A stretch of 64,000 bases of DNA from Pirellulales bacterium (GTDB taxonomy: Bacteria > Planctomycetota > Planctomycetia > Pirellulales > JAEUIK01). Each line of letters opens with the position of its first letter. The stretch's first letter is position 1. The notes beneath the pieces were generated by a model. It was not told the DNA's origin and ran no database searches. It saw nothing but the letters and a program-made list of their open reading frames with translations. Where the stretch lies: NCBI GenBank assembly GCA_019694435.1, contig JAIBBZ010000002.1:248001-312000 (forward strand), given 5' to 3'. The translations under genes were made by a program, and so were the position numbers. Positions 7,969 through 19,756 of the stretch are shown in pieces.

Positions 7969-9129
7969 TCACTTCACGGCGGGGGCCAGCCCAAGGGACT
8001 CACGCAGCCGCGGGTGGACGACCTGTCCCTCGCGGGCCACGAGCGATTCGCGAAGGATCTCGTCTTCGAGATTGATGTTGAGCGCGCCGTTCTTGACCAG
8101 CAAGGCCAGGAACGTGGTCACGTTCTTGCCATACAGGGCGCTGGCGTCGGCCGGCAACGTCGTGGCCAGATTGAGCGGGCCGACGACCGCGACGCCGCCA
8201 ACGTCGATGATTTCGCCCGGGCGAGTGCACTCGCAGTTGCCGCCGCGCTCGGCGGCCAGATCGATGACTACGGCGCCGGGCCGCATGCCGGTCACCATGT
8301 CGCGAGTGACGAGGATCGGTGCTTGCTTGCCGGGCACGGCCGCCGTGGTGATCACCACGTCGCTGGCGGCGACGACCTTGGTCATGACTTCGCGCTGGCG
8401 GCGATAGAAATCTTCGTCCTGCGCCTTAGCGTAGCCGCCCTTGTCCTGGGCGTCGGCCGTGGTCAGCGGTAGCTCGACGAACTTGGCCCCCAGGCTTTCC
8501 ACCTGCTCTTTGACGGCCGGCCGGACGTCGTAGGCCTCGACCACGGCACCCAGCCGCCGCGCGGTGGCGATGGCCTGCAAACCGGCCACACCGGCCCCGA
8601 TGACAAACACCTTGGCCGGTGCGACGGTGCCGGCGGCGGTGATCATCATCGGCATCATCTTGGGCAGGCGGTCGGCCGCCAGGAGCACGGCCTTGTAACC
8701 GGCCAGCATGGCCATCGACGACAAGACGTCCATCGCCTGGGCCCGCGTGATGCGCGGCACCAATTCGAGCGCGAAGATCGTCACGCCGCGAGGGGCGGCT
8801 GCGGCGATGGCCTGGGGCTGCGACAAGGGCTCGCATTGGCAGACGAGCGTCGCGCCGGGGCGGAGCATTTCGGCATCGGCGCTGCCAGCCGTCTCGTTGG
8901 CACCCAACGCCCGTACTTGCAGCACGATATCCGCCGCGAAAGCCTCGGCACGCGACCCGATGCGCGCCCCCTTGTCGGCGAACGCCTGATCGGCGAAGCC
9001 CGAATTCAGCCCTGCGCCCGACTCGACGACGACGTCCAGCCCGAGCTTTTTGAGCGCGGCGATATTGCCGGGCACGATCGCCACGCGGCGTTCACCGGCC
9101 AGACTTTCTTGGGGGATCCCGACGAGCAT
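7969..9129 (-). CDS. pntAA: NAD(P) transhydrogenase subunit alpha part 1
   Basis: 386 residues from the ATG at 9129 (MLVGIPQES). It is the soluble NAD(H)-binding subunit, homologous to alanine dehydrogenase: GERRVAIVPG near the N-terminus, the Rossmann loop GAGVAGLQAIATARRLGA with an acidic partner (VEAYDVRP) and VVIDLAAERGGN. In most bacteria this gene heads the pntAA-pntAB-pntB operon. Here it lies tail to tail with pntB on the other strand and so needs its own promoter. It is divergent from argS, 187 bases apart. The function is secure; the arrangement is the oddity. Confidence 0.93.
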   Translation of the reverse strand: MLVGIPQESLAGERRVAIVPGNIAALKKLGLDVVVESGAGLNSGFADQAFADKGARIGSRAEAFAADIVLQVRALGANETAGSADAEMLRPGATLVCQCEPLSQPQAIAAAAPRGVTIFALELVPRITRAQAMDVLSSMAMLAGYKAVLLAADRLPKMMPMMITAAGTVAPAKVFVIGAGVAGLQAIATARRLGAVVEAYDVRPAVKEQVESLGAKFVELPLTTADAQDKGGYAKAQDEDFYRRQREVMTKVVAASDVVITTAAVPGKQAPILVTRDMVTGMRPGAVVIDLAAERGGNCECTRPGEIIDVGGVAVVGPLNLATTLPADASALYGKNVTTFLALLVKNGALNINLEDEILRESLVAREGQVVHPRLRESLGLAPAVK

Positions 9130-9316
9130 GGCGGCGAAATCTCTGCTGATCGAAGGCTGACCCGGTGGCGACGCGCACGCAGTGCGGCCGACAAGTGGCG
9201 TGAGTTTGGCACGTTTTGCCGTGGATGAAAAGCCCTCGGGCTTGCTCAAAAGGGTCGCAGCGTGCGAGACTGGGCGACTTCTTTCGTCGATTCCCGCTAG
9301 CCGCTTGCTGTACGCG

Positions 9317-11284
9317 ATGAACCTGGCCGAGTTGATCAGCGACCGCCTGACCGTGGCGGCAAGCCGGTTGAGCGCTGAACCAGGCGATCTGGCGTCGCAG
9401 GTCCGTCAGGCACAGGACCCGAAGTTCGGCGACTATCAGATCAACTGTGCCATGTCGCTGGGCAAGCGGCTGGGTCGCCCGCCGCGCGAGGTGGCCGCCG
9501 AGCTCGTGGCTGCGCTCGACCTCGGCGATTGCTGCGAGCCGCCGGAGATCGCCGGGCCGGGCTTTATCAACTTGCGGTTTCGCCAGGAGTGGCTGGCCGC
9601 CCGGTTGGCCGAGGCCGTCGCCGACGAGCGTTTGGGCATCGCCCTGGCCGCCCGGCCGCGGACCTATGTCGTCGACTATTCGGCGCCCAACGTGGCCAAG
9701 CCGATGCACGTGGGCCATATCCGCTCGACGGTCATCGGCGATGCACTCGTCCGCACGCTGCGGTTTCTCGGCCACCGCGTGATCAGCGACAACCATCTCG
9801 GCGACTGGGGTACTCAGTTCGGCATGATCTTGTACGGTTATCGCAACTTCCTCGATGCGCCGGCCTACCAGGCACGTCCGGTCGATGAGTTGTCGCGGCT
9901 GTACCGGCTCGTCAGCAGGTTGGTCGACTACCACGAGCGCCGTGCCGCCCGATCCGAACTCGTAGCGAAGGTCACCCGGGCTGCGGCCGAGTTGGCCGGC
10001 GCGGAGCGCGCCGCTCAGGCCGCGGCGGCCGATCCCAAGCAGACCAAGGCCGCCGGCAAGCAACTGGCCAAAGCCCAAGCGGGGCTGCGCGAGGCCGAAG
10101 CAGCGCTGGCCGAGACCGACGACAAGCTGGCGGCCATCGACCACGATTCGCAACTGGCCGCGCTGGCGCGCGAACACGCCGAGATCGGCGCGGCGGTCTT
10201 GCGCGAGACCGCGCTGCTGCACGCGGGCGACCCCGAGCGGCGGCGGCTGTGGAGCGAGTTTCTGCCCAAGTGCCTGGTCGATCTCGACGTGATCTACCGC
10301 CGGTTGGGGGTGACGTTCGACTACACGCTGGGCGAAAGTTTCTATCACGATCGCCTCGCAGGCGTCGTCGCCGAGCTCGAACGCCTGGGGCTGGCGCGCG
10401 CCAGCGAGGGGGCCGTGTGTGTGTTCGTCGAGGGTTACGACGCCCCGATGATCATTCAAAAACAGGACGGCGCGTTCCTCTACGCGACGACCGATCTGGC
10501 GACCCTGCAATACCGGCTCGAGACGTGGCGCCCGGACGCCATCTTGTACGTCGTCGACCACCGGCAGAGCCTGCACTTCGAACAGTTGTTCGCCACGGCC
10601 CGCCGCTGGGGCATGCAAGACGTCGAACTGGTGCACGTCAGCTTTGGCACGATCCTGGGGAAAGATGGGCGACCGTATCGCACCCGTGCCGGCGACACCG
10701 TGGGCCTGGCGTGGCTGTTGGACGAGGCTGTCGAGGCAGCACGGGACGTCGTCGGCTCGGGCGAGGGAGGTCGTGAGCTGGCGCCGGCCGACCGCGAGCG
10801 CGTGGCCGAAGTGGTAGGCATCGCGGCGCTCAAATACGCCGACTTGTCGCAAAACCGCACCAGCGACTATGTCTTCGACCGCGAGAAAATGGTTTCGCTC
10901 GACGGCAACACGGCCACTTACATGCAGTATGCCTATGCCCGGGTGCAAAGCATCTTTGCCCGGGGCCAGGTCGACGCCGACGCGCTGCGCCGCGGCGACG
11001 CCAAGATCGTGCTCGACGCGCCCGCCGAGCGGCAGCTCGCCTTGGCCGTGCTGCGGTTTGCAGAGGCCTTGGCGCTGGCGATGAGCGATTATCGCCCCAG
11101 CCAGTTGACGGCCTATCTCTGGGAGTTGGCCAACTGCTATTCGGCGTTCTTCGAGGCCTGTCCCGTGCTCAAGGCCGAAACGCCCGAGCTGCGCACCAGC
11201 CGGCTGTTGTTGTGCGACTTGACGGCGCGGACGCTGTGCACGGGCCTGGCGCTGCTGGGCATCGAGGTCGTCGAGCGGATGTAG
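9317..11284 (+). CDS. argS: Arginyl-tRNA synthetase
   Basis: 655 residues from ATG 9317 (MNLAELISD, the usual ArgS start). Class I signature DYSAPNVAKPMHVGH (HIGH-type HVGH at 131-134) and a KMSKS-region equivalent with GKDGRPYRTR; C-terminal DALR anticodon-binding domain with AYARVQS and YLWELANCYSAFFE. Between the connective region and the second half of the catalytic domain (~200-300) is an Ala/Lys/Glu-rich heptad-like insertion of about 80-90 residues, predicted coiled coil. I recall similar insertions in other planctomycete ArgS proteins. It charges tRNA-Arg. Single gene, divergent from pntAA. Confidence 0.95.
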   Translation: MNLAELISDRLTVAASRLSAEPGDLASQVRQAQDPKFGDYQINCAMSLGKRLGRPPREVAAELVAALDLGDCCEPPEIAGPGFINLRFRQEWLAARLAEAVADERLGIALAARPRTYVVDYSAPNVAKPMHVGHIRSTVIGDALVRTLRFLGHRVISDNHLGDWGTQFGMILYGYRNFLDAPAYQARPVDELSRLYRLVSRLVDYHERRAARSELVAKVTRAAAELAGAERAAQAAAADPKQTKAAGKQLAKAQAGLREAEAALAETDDKLAAIDHDSQLAALAREHAEIGAAVLRETALLHAGDPERRRLWSEFLPKCLVDLDVIYRRLGVTFDYTLGESFYHDRLAGVVAELERLGLARASEGAVCVFVEGYDAPMIIQKQDGAFLYATTDLATLQYRLETWRPDAILYVVDHRQSLHFEQLFATARRWGMQDVELVHVSFGTILGKDGRPYRTRAGDTVGLAWLLDEAVEAARDVVGSGEGGRELAPADRERVAEVVGIAALKYADLSQNRTSDYVFDREKMVSLDGNTATYMQYAYARVQSIFARGQVDADALRRGDAKIVLDAPAERQLALAVLRFAEALALAMSDYRPSQLTAYLWELANCYSAFFEACPVLKAETPELRTSRLLLCDLTARTLCTGLALLGIEVVERM

Positions 11285-11311
11285 CGCCGCGCGGAGTGCA
11301 GATCCGCGACT

Positions 11312-12334
11312 TCAATTCGCGCGGGCCGGTTCGGGCGCGCTTTCGTAACGGCCGAAGATCATCCGCCCCGCGCTGGTCTGCAAGACGTTGTTGACGGTGA
11401 TCCGTACGGTGCGATTGATGTGATCGCGGCCGAATTCGACGACGACCATCGTGCCATCGTCGAGGTAGCCGACGCCCTGCCCAGCCTCTTCCCCCGGCTT
11501 GACGATTCGCACTTCCATCGTCTCGCCCGGCAACACCACGGGCTTGAGCGCGTTGGACAGGTCGTTGAGATTGACGACGCCCACGCCCTGCACGCGCGCC
11601 ACTTTGTTCAGGTTGTAGTCGTTGGTGATGATCTTGCCGCCGAGGTGCTTCGCGAGCATCACCAGCTTCAAGTCGACCGGCTGGCCGGCGAATTCTGGCA
11701 GCTCACGTTCATAGATCTGGAAATCGACTTCTTGATTGGCGCGCAGGCGGTTGAGAATGTCGAGCCCTCGGCGGCCGCGACTGCGGCGCATGCGGTCGGA
11801 GCTGTCGGCGATTCCCTGCAGCTCGGCCAGCACGAACCGCGGCATGATCAATTGGCTGTCGAAGATCCGGGTCTCGATCACGTCGGCGATGCGGCCGTCG
11901 ATCACGACGCTGGTGTCGAGCAGATAGGGCCGTTGGCCTTTGACTTCCTTGGAAAACTCGACGTAGGGAATGATGAACCGAAAATCGTCGCGAGTCTGCA
12001 TCAACAAACTGATGCACAAATAGCACAGCACTAGGGCCGCCACGAACTGCAACTGCTCGCGGACCTGCGATTCGATCGGCAACGGCGTGAGCGCGAGGCC
12101 AAACACGTACGTGAGAAACAGCCCCACGATCAATCCGAAATAGACCGACGTGATCGTGTCGAGGCGCTTGCGCGGCAACAGTGCATCGGCGGCGATTACC
12201 GCGCCGGCGAGCAGGAGCATGCCCACCAGCACCGCCCAGGAAAACCCCAGCAGCTCGGTCTTCGATTGGAAAACCGACACTCCCAAGCCTGCCGCGACGA
12301 CCAGAAACAACAGGCGCAGAATCAGCAGGGGCAT
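11312..12334 (-). CDS. PIN-TRAM domain membrane protein (YacL-like)
   Basis: 340 residues from the ATG at 12334. Four hydrophobic helices fill the first ~130 residues. A PIN nuclease domain follows (YLLDTSVVIDGRIADV; further acidic residues in VLAELQGIAD and IITNDYNL), then a C-terminal TRAM RNA-binding domain (VLPGETMEVRIVKPG, GVGYLDDGTMVVVE). This matches the YacL family, widespread and thought to be membrane-tethered RNases, though activity is rarely shown. It is convergent with argS, 27 bases away. The real substrate is unknown. Confidence 0.85.
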   Translation of the reverse strand: MPLLILRLLFLVVAAGLGVSVFQSKTELLGFSWAVLVGMLLLAGAVIAADALLPRKRLDTITSVYFGLIVGLFLTYVFGLALTPLPIESQVREQLQFVAALVLCYLCISLLMQTRDDFRFIIPYVEFSKEVKGQRPYLLDTSVVIDGRIADVIETRIFDSQLIMPRFVLAELQGIADSSDRMRRSRGRRGLDILNRLRANQEVDFQIYERELPEFAGQPVDLKLVMLAKHLGGKIITNDYNLNKVARVQGVGVVNLNDLSNALKPVVLPGETMEVRIVKPGEEAGQGVGYLDDGTMVVVEFGRDHINRTVRITVNNVLQTSAGRMIFGRYESAPEPARAN

Positions 12335-12445
12335 GGCAGGCGTTCGCCGAAGCGGGAGGAGACTCGAACCGACCAATTCTAACATGCCCGCGATGCCCCA
12401 CCAAGTTCGGGGGGCTGCGCGTGCGCGTAGGCCGCCGCGAATTCG

Positions 12446-13582
12446 TCAAACGCTGCGACAAATCTGGGTGTGCTGCTGAGCCGCGTAGCGATCGGTCATA
12501 CCGGCCAGGTAGTCTCCCACGGTGCGCTCCAAGCCCGATTCTGCCACGCGCTCGGCAAACACCGCGGGCAGCAGCGAAGGACGCGCCACAAGCGCGGCGA
12601 ACATCTCGCGGAGCATCTGTTGCGCCTGGGCGCGCATTTCGAGCACCTGCGGATGCCGGTAGACACGCAGGTAGAGAAACCGCTCGAGTTCCGACTTCAG
12701 CGGCGCCAATTCGTCGCCGGGTGCCACGAGCACGGGCGCCGCGCGCACGTCGTCGAGCCGGTGCACGCCGGCGGCGGCGATCCGGCGCTGGGTGTGCTCG
12801 AGCAAGTCGCCGACTTGCCAATTCAGCAGCTCGTGCAGCACGGCCCGTTTGAGCTCGTTCCGCGACAGGGCCTGGTAGCGCCGGCGGGCCTGTCGTGCGG
12901 CCGATTGCCAGAGAGGGATTTCGAGCAGCTCGTCGAGCTCCAGGAGCCCGAGCTTCAGGGCGTCGTCGGCGTCGTGCGTGTCGTACGCGACGCTATCGGC
13001 CGCGTCGACGACTTGCACCTCAAGCGGCGGGCGCTCGGTGGCCGCTCCCCGGTCGGCACGGGTGGCCTGCCCGGCCAGGACTTCCAGCGAGAGATTCAAG
13101 CCGGGAAAGTCGGGATAGCGCTGTTCGAGCTGCTCGACGATGCGCAGGCACTGGCGGTTGTGGCTGAAGCCGCCTTGATCGTGGAGGCACTCGTCCAGCA
13201 CCGTCTCGCCCGAGTGGCCGAACGGCGGATGCCCCAGGTCGTGGGCCAAGGCGAGCGTCTCGATCAGGTCTTCGTTCAGGCGCAGGGCGCGGCCCAGGTT
13301 GCGGGCCACGGAATTGACTTCGAGCGTATGCGTCAGCCGGCTGCGATGATAGTCGCCCAGTTCGCCGGTGAAGACCTGCGTCTTGTCGGCCAGCCGGCGA
13401 TAGGCGCCGCTGTGCGTGATGCGGTCGCGGTCGCGTTGAAAGGGGCCGCGATAGGGATGCGGCGGCTCGGCATAGCGCCGGCCGGCCGTGTGCACGCTGT
13501 GCAAGGCGAACGGCGCCAAGATCGCCGCTTCCCGGGCGACGATCATCTCGGGGACCAGGGGCAACGATTGGCCGATCGACAT
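12446..13582 (-). CDS. dgt: dGTP triphosphohydrolase-like HD protein
   Basis: 378 residues from the ATG at 13582, which overlaps the upstream HIT gene stop as TAATG, implying coupled translation. HD-superfamily metal ligands are clear: His85 in SRLTHTLEV and His114-Asp115 in ALAHDLGHPPFGH. The N-terminal FQRDRDRITHSGAYRRLADKTQV is diagnostic of the dGTPase family. It would hydrolyse dGTP or other dNTPs to nucleoside and tripolyphosphate in the cytoplasm, controlling nucleotide pools. Its length fits the shorter deoxyguanosinetriphosphate triphosphohydrolase-like subgroup. Confidence 0.9.
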   Translation of the reverse strand: MSIGQSLPLVPEMIVAREAAILAPFALHSVHTAGRRYAEPPHPYRGPFQRDRDRITHSGAYRRLADKTQVFTGELGDYHRSRLTHTLEVNSVARNLGRALRLNEDLIETLALAHDLGHPPFGHSGETVLDECLHDQGGFSHNRQCLRIVEQLEQRYPDFPGLNLSLEVLAGQATRADRGAATERPPLEVQVVDAADSVAYDTHDADDALKLGLLELDELLEIPLWQSAARQARRRYQALSRNELKRAVLHELLNWQVGDLLEHTQRRIAAAGVHRLDDVRAAPVLVAPGDELAPLKSELERFLYLRVYRHPQVLEMRAQAQQMLREMFAALVARPSLLPAVFAERVAESGLERTVGDYLAGMTDRYAAQQHTQICRSV

Positions 13583-14121
13583 TACGGCTGCCCCGCGTCG
13601 GCCAACAGTTCGCGCAAAGCCTCGAGCGACTGCGGAATCACCTTGACGCCCGCCAGCACCGGCATGAAGTTTGTGTCGCCGTTCCAGCGGGGCACGATGT
13701 GCCAATGCAGATGGCCCGGCAGCCCCGCGCCAGCCGTGCGCCCCAGGTTAAGGCCGACGTTGAAGCCCTCGGCGCGCATCCGCGCGCGAATCGCCGTCAC
13801 CATGCGACCCAGGGTACGCATGCAGGCCAGATGCTCTTCGTCGGTCAGTTCGTCGAGCTGGCCCTTGTGCGCGAGCGGCGCGACGAGCAGGTGCCCGTTG
13901 TTGTAGGGGTAGCGATTGAGGATCGTAATGACCGCGGAGCCCTGTTCGACAACCAGGTTTGCAGCCGCGCGCGAGGCACCTTCGGCGACCGCGCGGCAGA
14001 GGAAGCAGCTTTCGTCGGCGCCCGGCAGGAAATGACGCTCGGGCCGGGTTTCGTCGGCGCCGGCGTCTGCGCCCTGGATGTAGGCCAGTCGCCAGGGGGC
14101 CCAAAGCTGCTCGTGACTCAT
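13582..14121 (-). CDS. HIT family hydrolase/phosphorylase
   Basis: 179 residues from ATG 14121. The histidine triad HLHWH (His137, 139, 141) followed by IVPRW is intact, with a CFLC pair (39-42) like the zinc-binding Cys pair of many bacterial HIT proteins, and NNGHLLVAP. Such proteins cleave or phosphorolyse dinucleoside polyphosphates or nucleoside phosphoramidates. Overlap with the dGTPase gene suggests a two-gene nucleotide-metabolism operon. It starts 47 bases downstream of the regulator gene on the same strand. Confidence 0.88.
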   Translation of the reverse strand: MSHEQLWAPWRLAYIQGADAGADETRPERHFLPGADESCFLCRAVAEGASRAAANLVVEQGSAVITILNRYPYNNGHLLVAPLAHKGQLDELTDEEHLACMRTLGRMVTAIRARMRAEGFNVGLNLGRTAGAGLPGHLHWHIVPRWNGDTNFMPVLAGVKVIPQSLEALRELLADAGQP

Positions 14122-14168
14122 GGCTGTTGTGCTCTTCCGTGAGTGCTGCGCCGGATGTCTGGACCCCT

Positions 14169-15077
14169 TCAGGCGGGGGCCGGTTCACAGCGCTTGACCA
14201 GCGTAACTTCGTTGCCCGTGGTGTTGTAGCGGACTTCGTCCATGAAGGTGCGCATCAACATCAGCCCGCGGCCGGAGATGCATTCCAGGTTTGCCGGATC
14301 GTTGGCGTCGGGCAACGTGGCGGGGTCGAAACCGGGCCCTTCGTCGCGAATCACGAACTGGGCCGAGTCGGGCGTGATGACCGCGCGCACGTGCAACCGG
14401 CGATCTTTGTAGGGGGCTTCGTGGCGGCGCCGCTCGACGATGCCGTTGCCGCCTCCCAGCAGGCTGGCGCTGGCCTCTTGCAGATCGTCGCCGGTCACTT
14501 CCAGGTTGCCGTGATAGAGCGCATTGAGCAGCGCTTCTTCCAGCGCGATCCCTAGGCGGATGCGGCCCGTCTCGTCGCACAGCCGCATGCGGGCCACGTG
14601 ATCTTGCAGGAAGTCGACCAGCGGCGGCAACAGGCCGGCATCGTTGTCGAGGATGAAGCTGGCTTCGAGACCCTGCAAGCAGTCGAGCAGCCGCTCGTTG
14701 CGGCGATCGGCGCGGGCCACGGCCAGGACGTTTTCGACGGTGTCGTTCAGCTCGCGGGCCAGCACGCTCTTGGGCACATAGCTGGCCGCGCCGTGTTCGA
14801 GCGCGGCGACGGCGATGTCCTCGCTGCCGTGGGCCGTCATCAAGATGACCGGCACCAGCGGCCAGCGACGGCGAATTGCCTCGACCAGCTCCAGGCCGTT
14901 CAGGCCGGGCATTTGCAGATCGGTCACCACCAGGTCGGCCGCATGTGTTTCCAGATGGGCGAGCGCTTCGCTGCCGTCGGCCGCATAGTCGACCGAGAAC
15001 TGGGGGTGCTTCTCGAGAATGCCGCCGGCCAATCGTCGATCGATGGCCGAGTCATCGACGATCAAGATCTTGGGCAC
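14169..15077 (-). CDS. Response regulator with HATPase (RsbW-like) output
   Basis: 302 residues from a GTG with AAGGGA upstream. Receiver domain at ~1-120 with Asp8-Asp9 and phosphoacceptor Asp53 (VVTDLQMPG), then a linker and a GHKL ATPase domain (~175-300): N-box LEEALLNALYHG, G1 RDEGPGFDP, G2 GRGLMLMRTFMDEV. There is no His phosphotransfer site, and the ATPase looks like the anti-sigma-factor/serine-kinase (RsbW, SpoIIAB) subgroup. A plausible role is a phosphorylation-controlled switch kinase or anti-sigma factor. No sigma or STAS gene is adjacent. The hybrid histidine kinase upstream on the same strand could be its partner. Confidence 0.8.
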   Translation of the reverse strand: MPKILIVDDSAIDRRLAGGILEKHPQFSVDYAADGSEALAHLETHAADLVVTDLQMPGLNGLELVEAIRRRWPLVPVILMTAHGSEDIAVAALEHGAASYVPKSVLARELNDTVENVLAVARADRRNERLLDCLQGLEASFILDNDAGLLPPLVDFLQDHVARMRLCDETGRIRLGIALEEALLNALYHGNLEVTGDDLQEASASLLGGGNGIVERRRHEAPYKDRRLHVRAVITPDSAQFVIRDEGPGFDPATLPDANDPANLECISGRGLMLMRTFMDEVRYNTTGNEVTLVKRCEPAPA

Positions 15078-15226
15078 GGGTGGTCCCTTCGTGAGCTGCG
15101 ACCGGTCGCGGACAGGCGGAATCGACCTGCCCGGCCAGCCGCCGTACCGCCTTTCGAGAATCTTACTGCTGCCACACGCGGAATGCACGCCCAGGGGGAT
15201 GGCTCGAGCGGCCCGACAATCGCTGG

Positions 15227-18115
<2,889 letters not shown>

Positions 18116-18149
18116 CGAAACGGCCTTGTCAAACAAGATGCCCGCGACG

Positions 18150-18791
18150 CTAACCCCAGAGGCGCCACCAAGGCCTGGCCGGCGGTTTTTTGACGACCTG
18201 CGAGGGCTTGGCGACGGTACCCCTGCCCGCCGGATCGATCATCCCTTCCATCTTGGCCCGAAGCAAACGGGCGTTGGCCAGATCGGCGCCGGTCAGGTTG
18301 GCGCCTTCGAGATTGACCATCACCAGGTTGGCCCCGGAGAGGTTTGCTCCGCGCAGATCGCTCCCGTTGAGCTTGGCCTCCTCGAAGTTGGCGCGCAGGT
18401 CGGCCATGCTTAGGTCGGCTTTTGTCAGGTCTGCCTTGCGCAATACGGCGCCGGCCAGCTTGGCGTAGCGCAAGTTGGCTCCTACCAACGACGCACCGCA
18501 CAGGTTGCAGCCGATCAGCAGTCCGTTGATCAGTTGCGCGGCATCGAGGCGGGCTCCCTGCAGGTTCGCGCCGCTGAGCACAGAGTGGTTCAGCCGCGCG
18601 CCGGTGAGATCGGCTCCGCGCAGGTCGCAGTCGCGCAGATCGGCATTCGAAAGGTCGGCCTCGCGCAAGTCCTGATTCGCCAGGCACGCGTCACGCAGCC
18701 GAGCCGACGCCAGACTTTGCTGACGCAAAGATTTGGCCGCGTCGAGGCGCAGCAACACATCCTGCGTCGTCTTATGACGAATCTCGATCAC
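18150..18791 (-). CDS. Pentapeptide-repeat protein
   Basis: 213 residues from a GTG at 18791, chosen because GGAGG lies 10 bases upstream. Residues ~25-185 are tandem A(D/N)LxX pentapeptides ([21 protein letters not shown]), predicted to form a right-handed quadrilateral beta helix. The short basic tail ends in PWWRLWG. There is no signal peptide, so probably cytoplasmic. Function is unknown; some homologs bind gyrase, but nothing here shows that. It lies 34 bases upstream of the histidine kinase on the same strand, probably the same transcript. Confidence 0.85.
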   Translation of the reverse strand: MIEIRHKTTQDVLLRLDAAKSLRQQSLASARLRDACLANQDLREADLSNADLRDCDLRGADLTGARLNHSVLSGANLQGARLDAAQLINGLLIGCNLCGASLVGANLRYAKLAGAVLRKADLTKADLSMADLRANFEEAKLNGSDLRGANLSGANLVMVNLEGANLTGADLANARLLRAKMEGMIDPAGRGTVAKPSQVVKKPPARPWWRLWG

Positions 18792-19028
18792 CGGGGGATT
18801 TCCTCCACGGCGCAAACACGAGCGTGTCTGCCGCTCGCACTGCCTAGAAAAGTCCAGCAGCGCGGTCGCCTCTCCCCCGATCTTTTCCGATCGTTAAGTT
18901 TCGGCTCTGGCCGGGTCCCCTACAAGTCGGGCACTGTCATAAACCTTCCGGGCGAGGCGCCCGGACCGCCGGGCCGACCTGCGTGCGGTTGCCGTGGAGC
19001 TTGCCGGAGGCGGCGCTTCGGCCGCAGA

Positions 19029-19688
19029 ATGGCCAGGATGCGCGACTTTTTCACTGCCAGTCTGATTGTCGTCACGGCCGTCTTGGCCTTGCCGGTGCTG
19101 CCGCTGCTCGTCTTGGGCGAGGGATTCGAAGACCGGGTCTCGGCCTGGTTCAGCACGACACTGCCGCCGGCGGAGTTTGCCGGCATGGTCGTCGCGGCTC
19201 TGGCGGCCGACGTGCTCATCCCCATCCCCTCGAGCTTTGTCAGCACGCTCGCCGGGGCGAAGCTTGGCATCGGCGCCGCCACGCTCGTCTCGTGGTTAGG
19301 GATGACTCTGGGGGCGTTCGGTGGGTTTGCCCTGGCGCGCGCGGGCGGACGTCCGCTGCTGGCGCGCTTGGCTCGTCCCGACGACGTCGCCCGGCTCGAG
19401 GGCCTGGCCGAGCGCCTCGGGCCTAGTTTGCTCGTCGCCACGCGGGCCGTGCCCGTGCTGGCCGAGGCGAGCGTGCTCTTGCTGGGGACCACGCGGCTGG
19501 CGTGGAAACGATTCGCGCCGCCGGTCGTGCTGGCCAATTTCGGCATCGCCTTGGTGTATGGCATTTTGGGGGCCTTGGCGATGGACTATGCCGTGATGGC
19601 GTTTGCCTTGGTTGGTTCGATCGCCGTACCGGTTGCCGCCACCTGGCTGGCGCGGCGCTGGTTGCCCCGCGCGGCGGGCGAGCGTTAA
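19029..19688 (+). CDS. VTT (DedA/SNARE-associated) domain membrane protein
   Basis: 219 residues from ATG 19029; ATG 19038 is equally possible. About five hydrophobic segments, with the VTT-domain pattern of re-entrant loops: [37 protein letters not shown], shown by the SFVSTLAG and GMTLGAFGG segments, and [17 protein letters not shown] with the conserved Arg. Family members include flippases and transporters of lipid carriers or phosphatidylethanolamine in bacteria. The substrate is not predictable. It precedes the dehydratase gene by 68 bases. Confidence 0.75.
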   Translation: MARMRDFFTASLIVVTAVLALPVLPLLVLGEGFEDRVSAWFSTTLPPAEFAGMVVAALAADVLIPIPSSFVSTLAGAKLGIGAATLVSWLGMTLGAFGGFALARAGGRPLLARLARPDDVARLEGLAERLGPSLLVATRAVPVLAEASVLLLGTTRLAWKRFAPPVVLANFGIALVYGILGALAMDYAVMAFALVGSIAVPVAATWLARRWLPRAAGER

Positions 19689-19756
19689 GCTCGCCGGGCA
19701 CACTACGACCTTCCATCGATTCGGTCGTCGCGCCGATCAAGACAAAAGGCCTTCGC

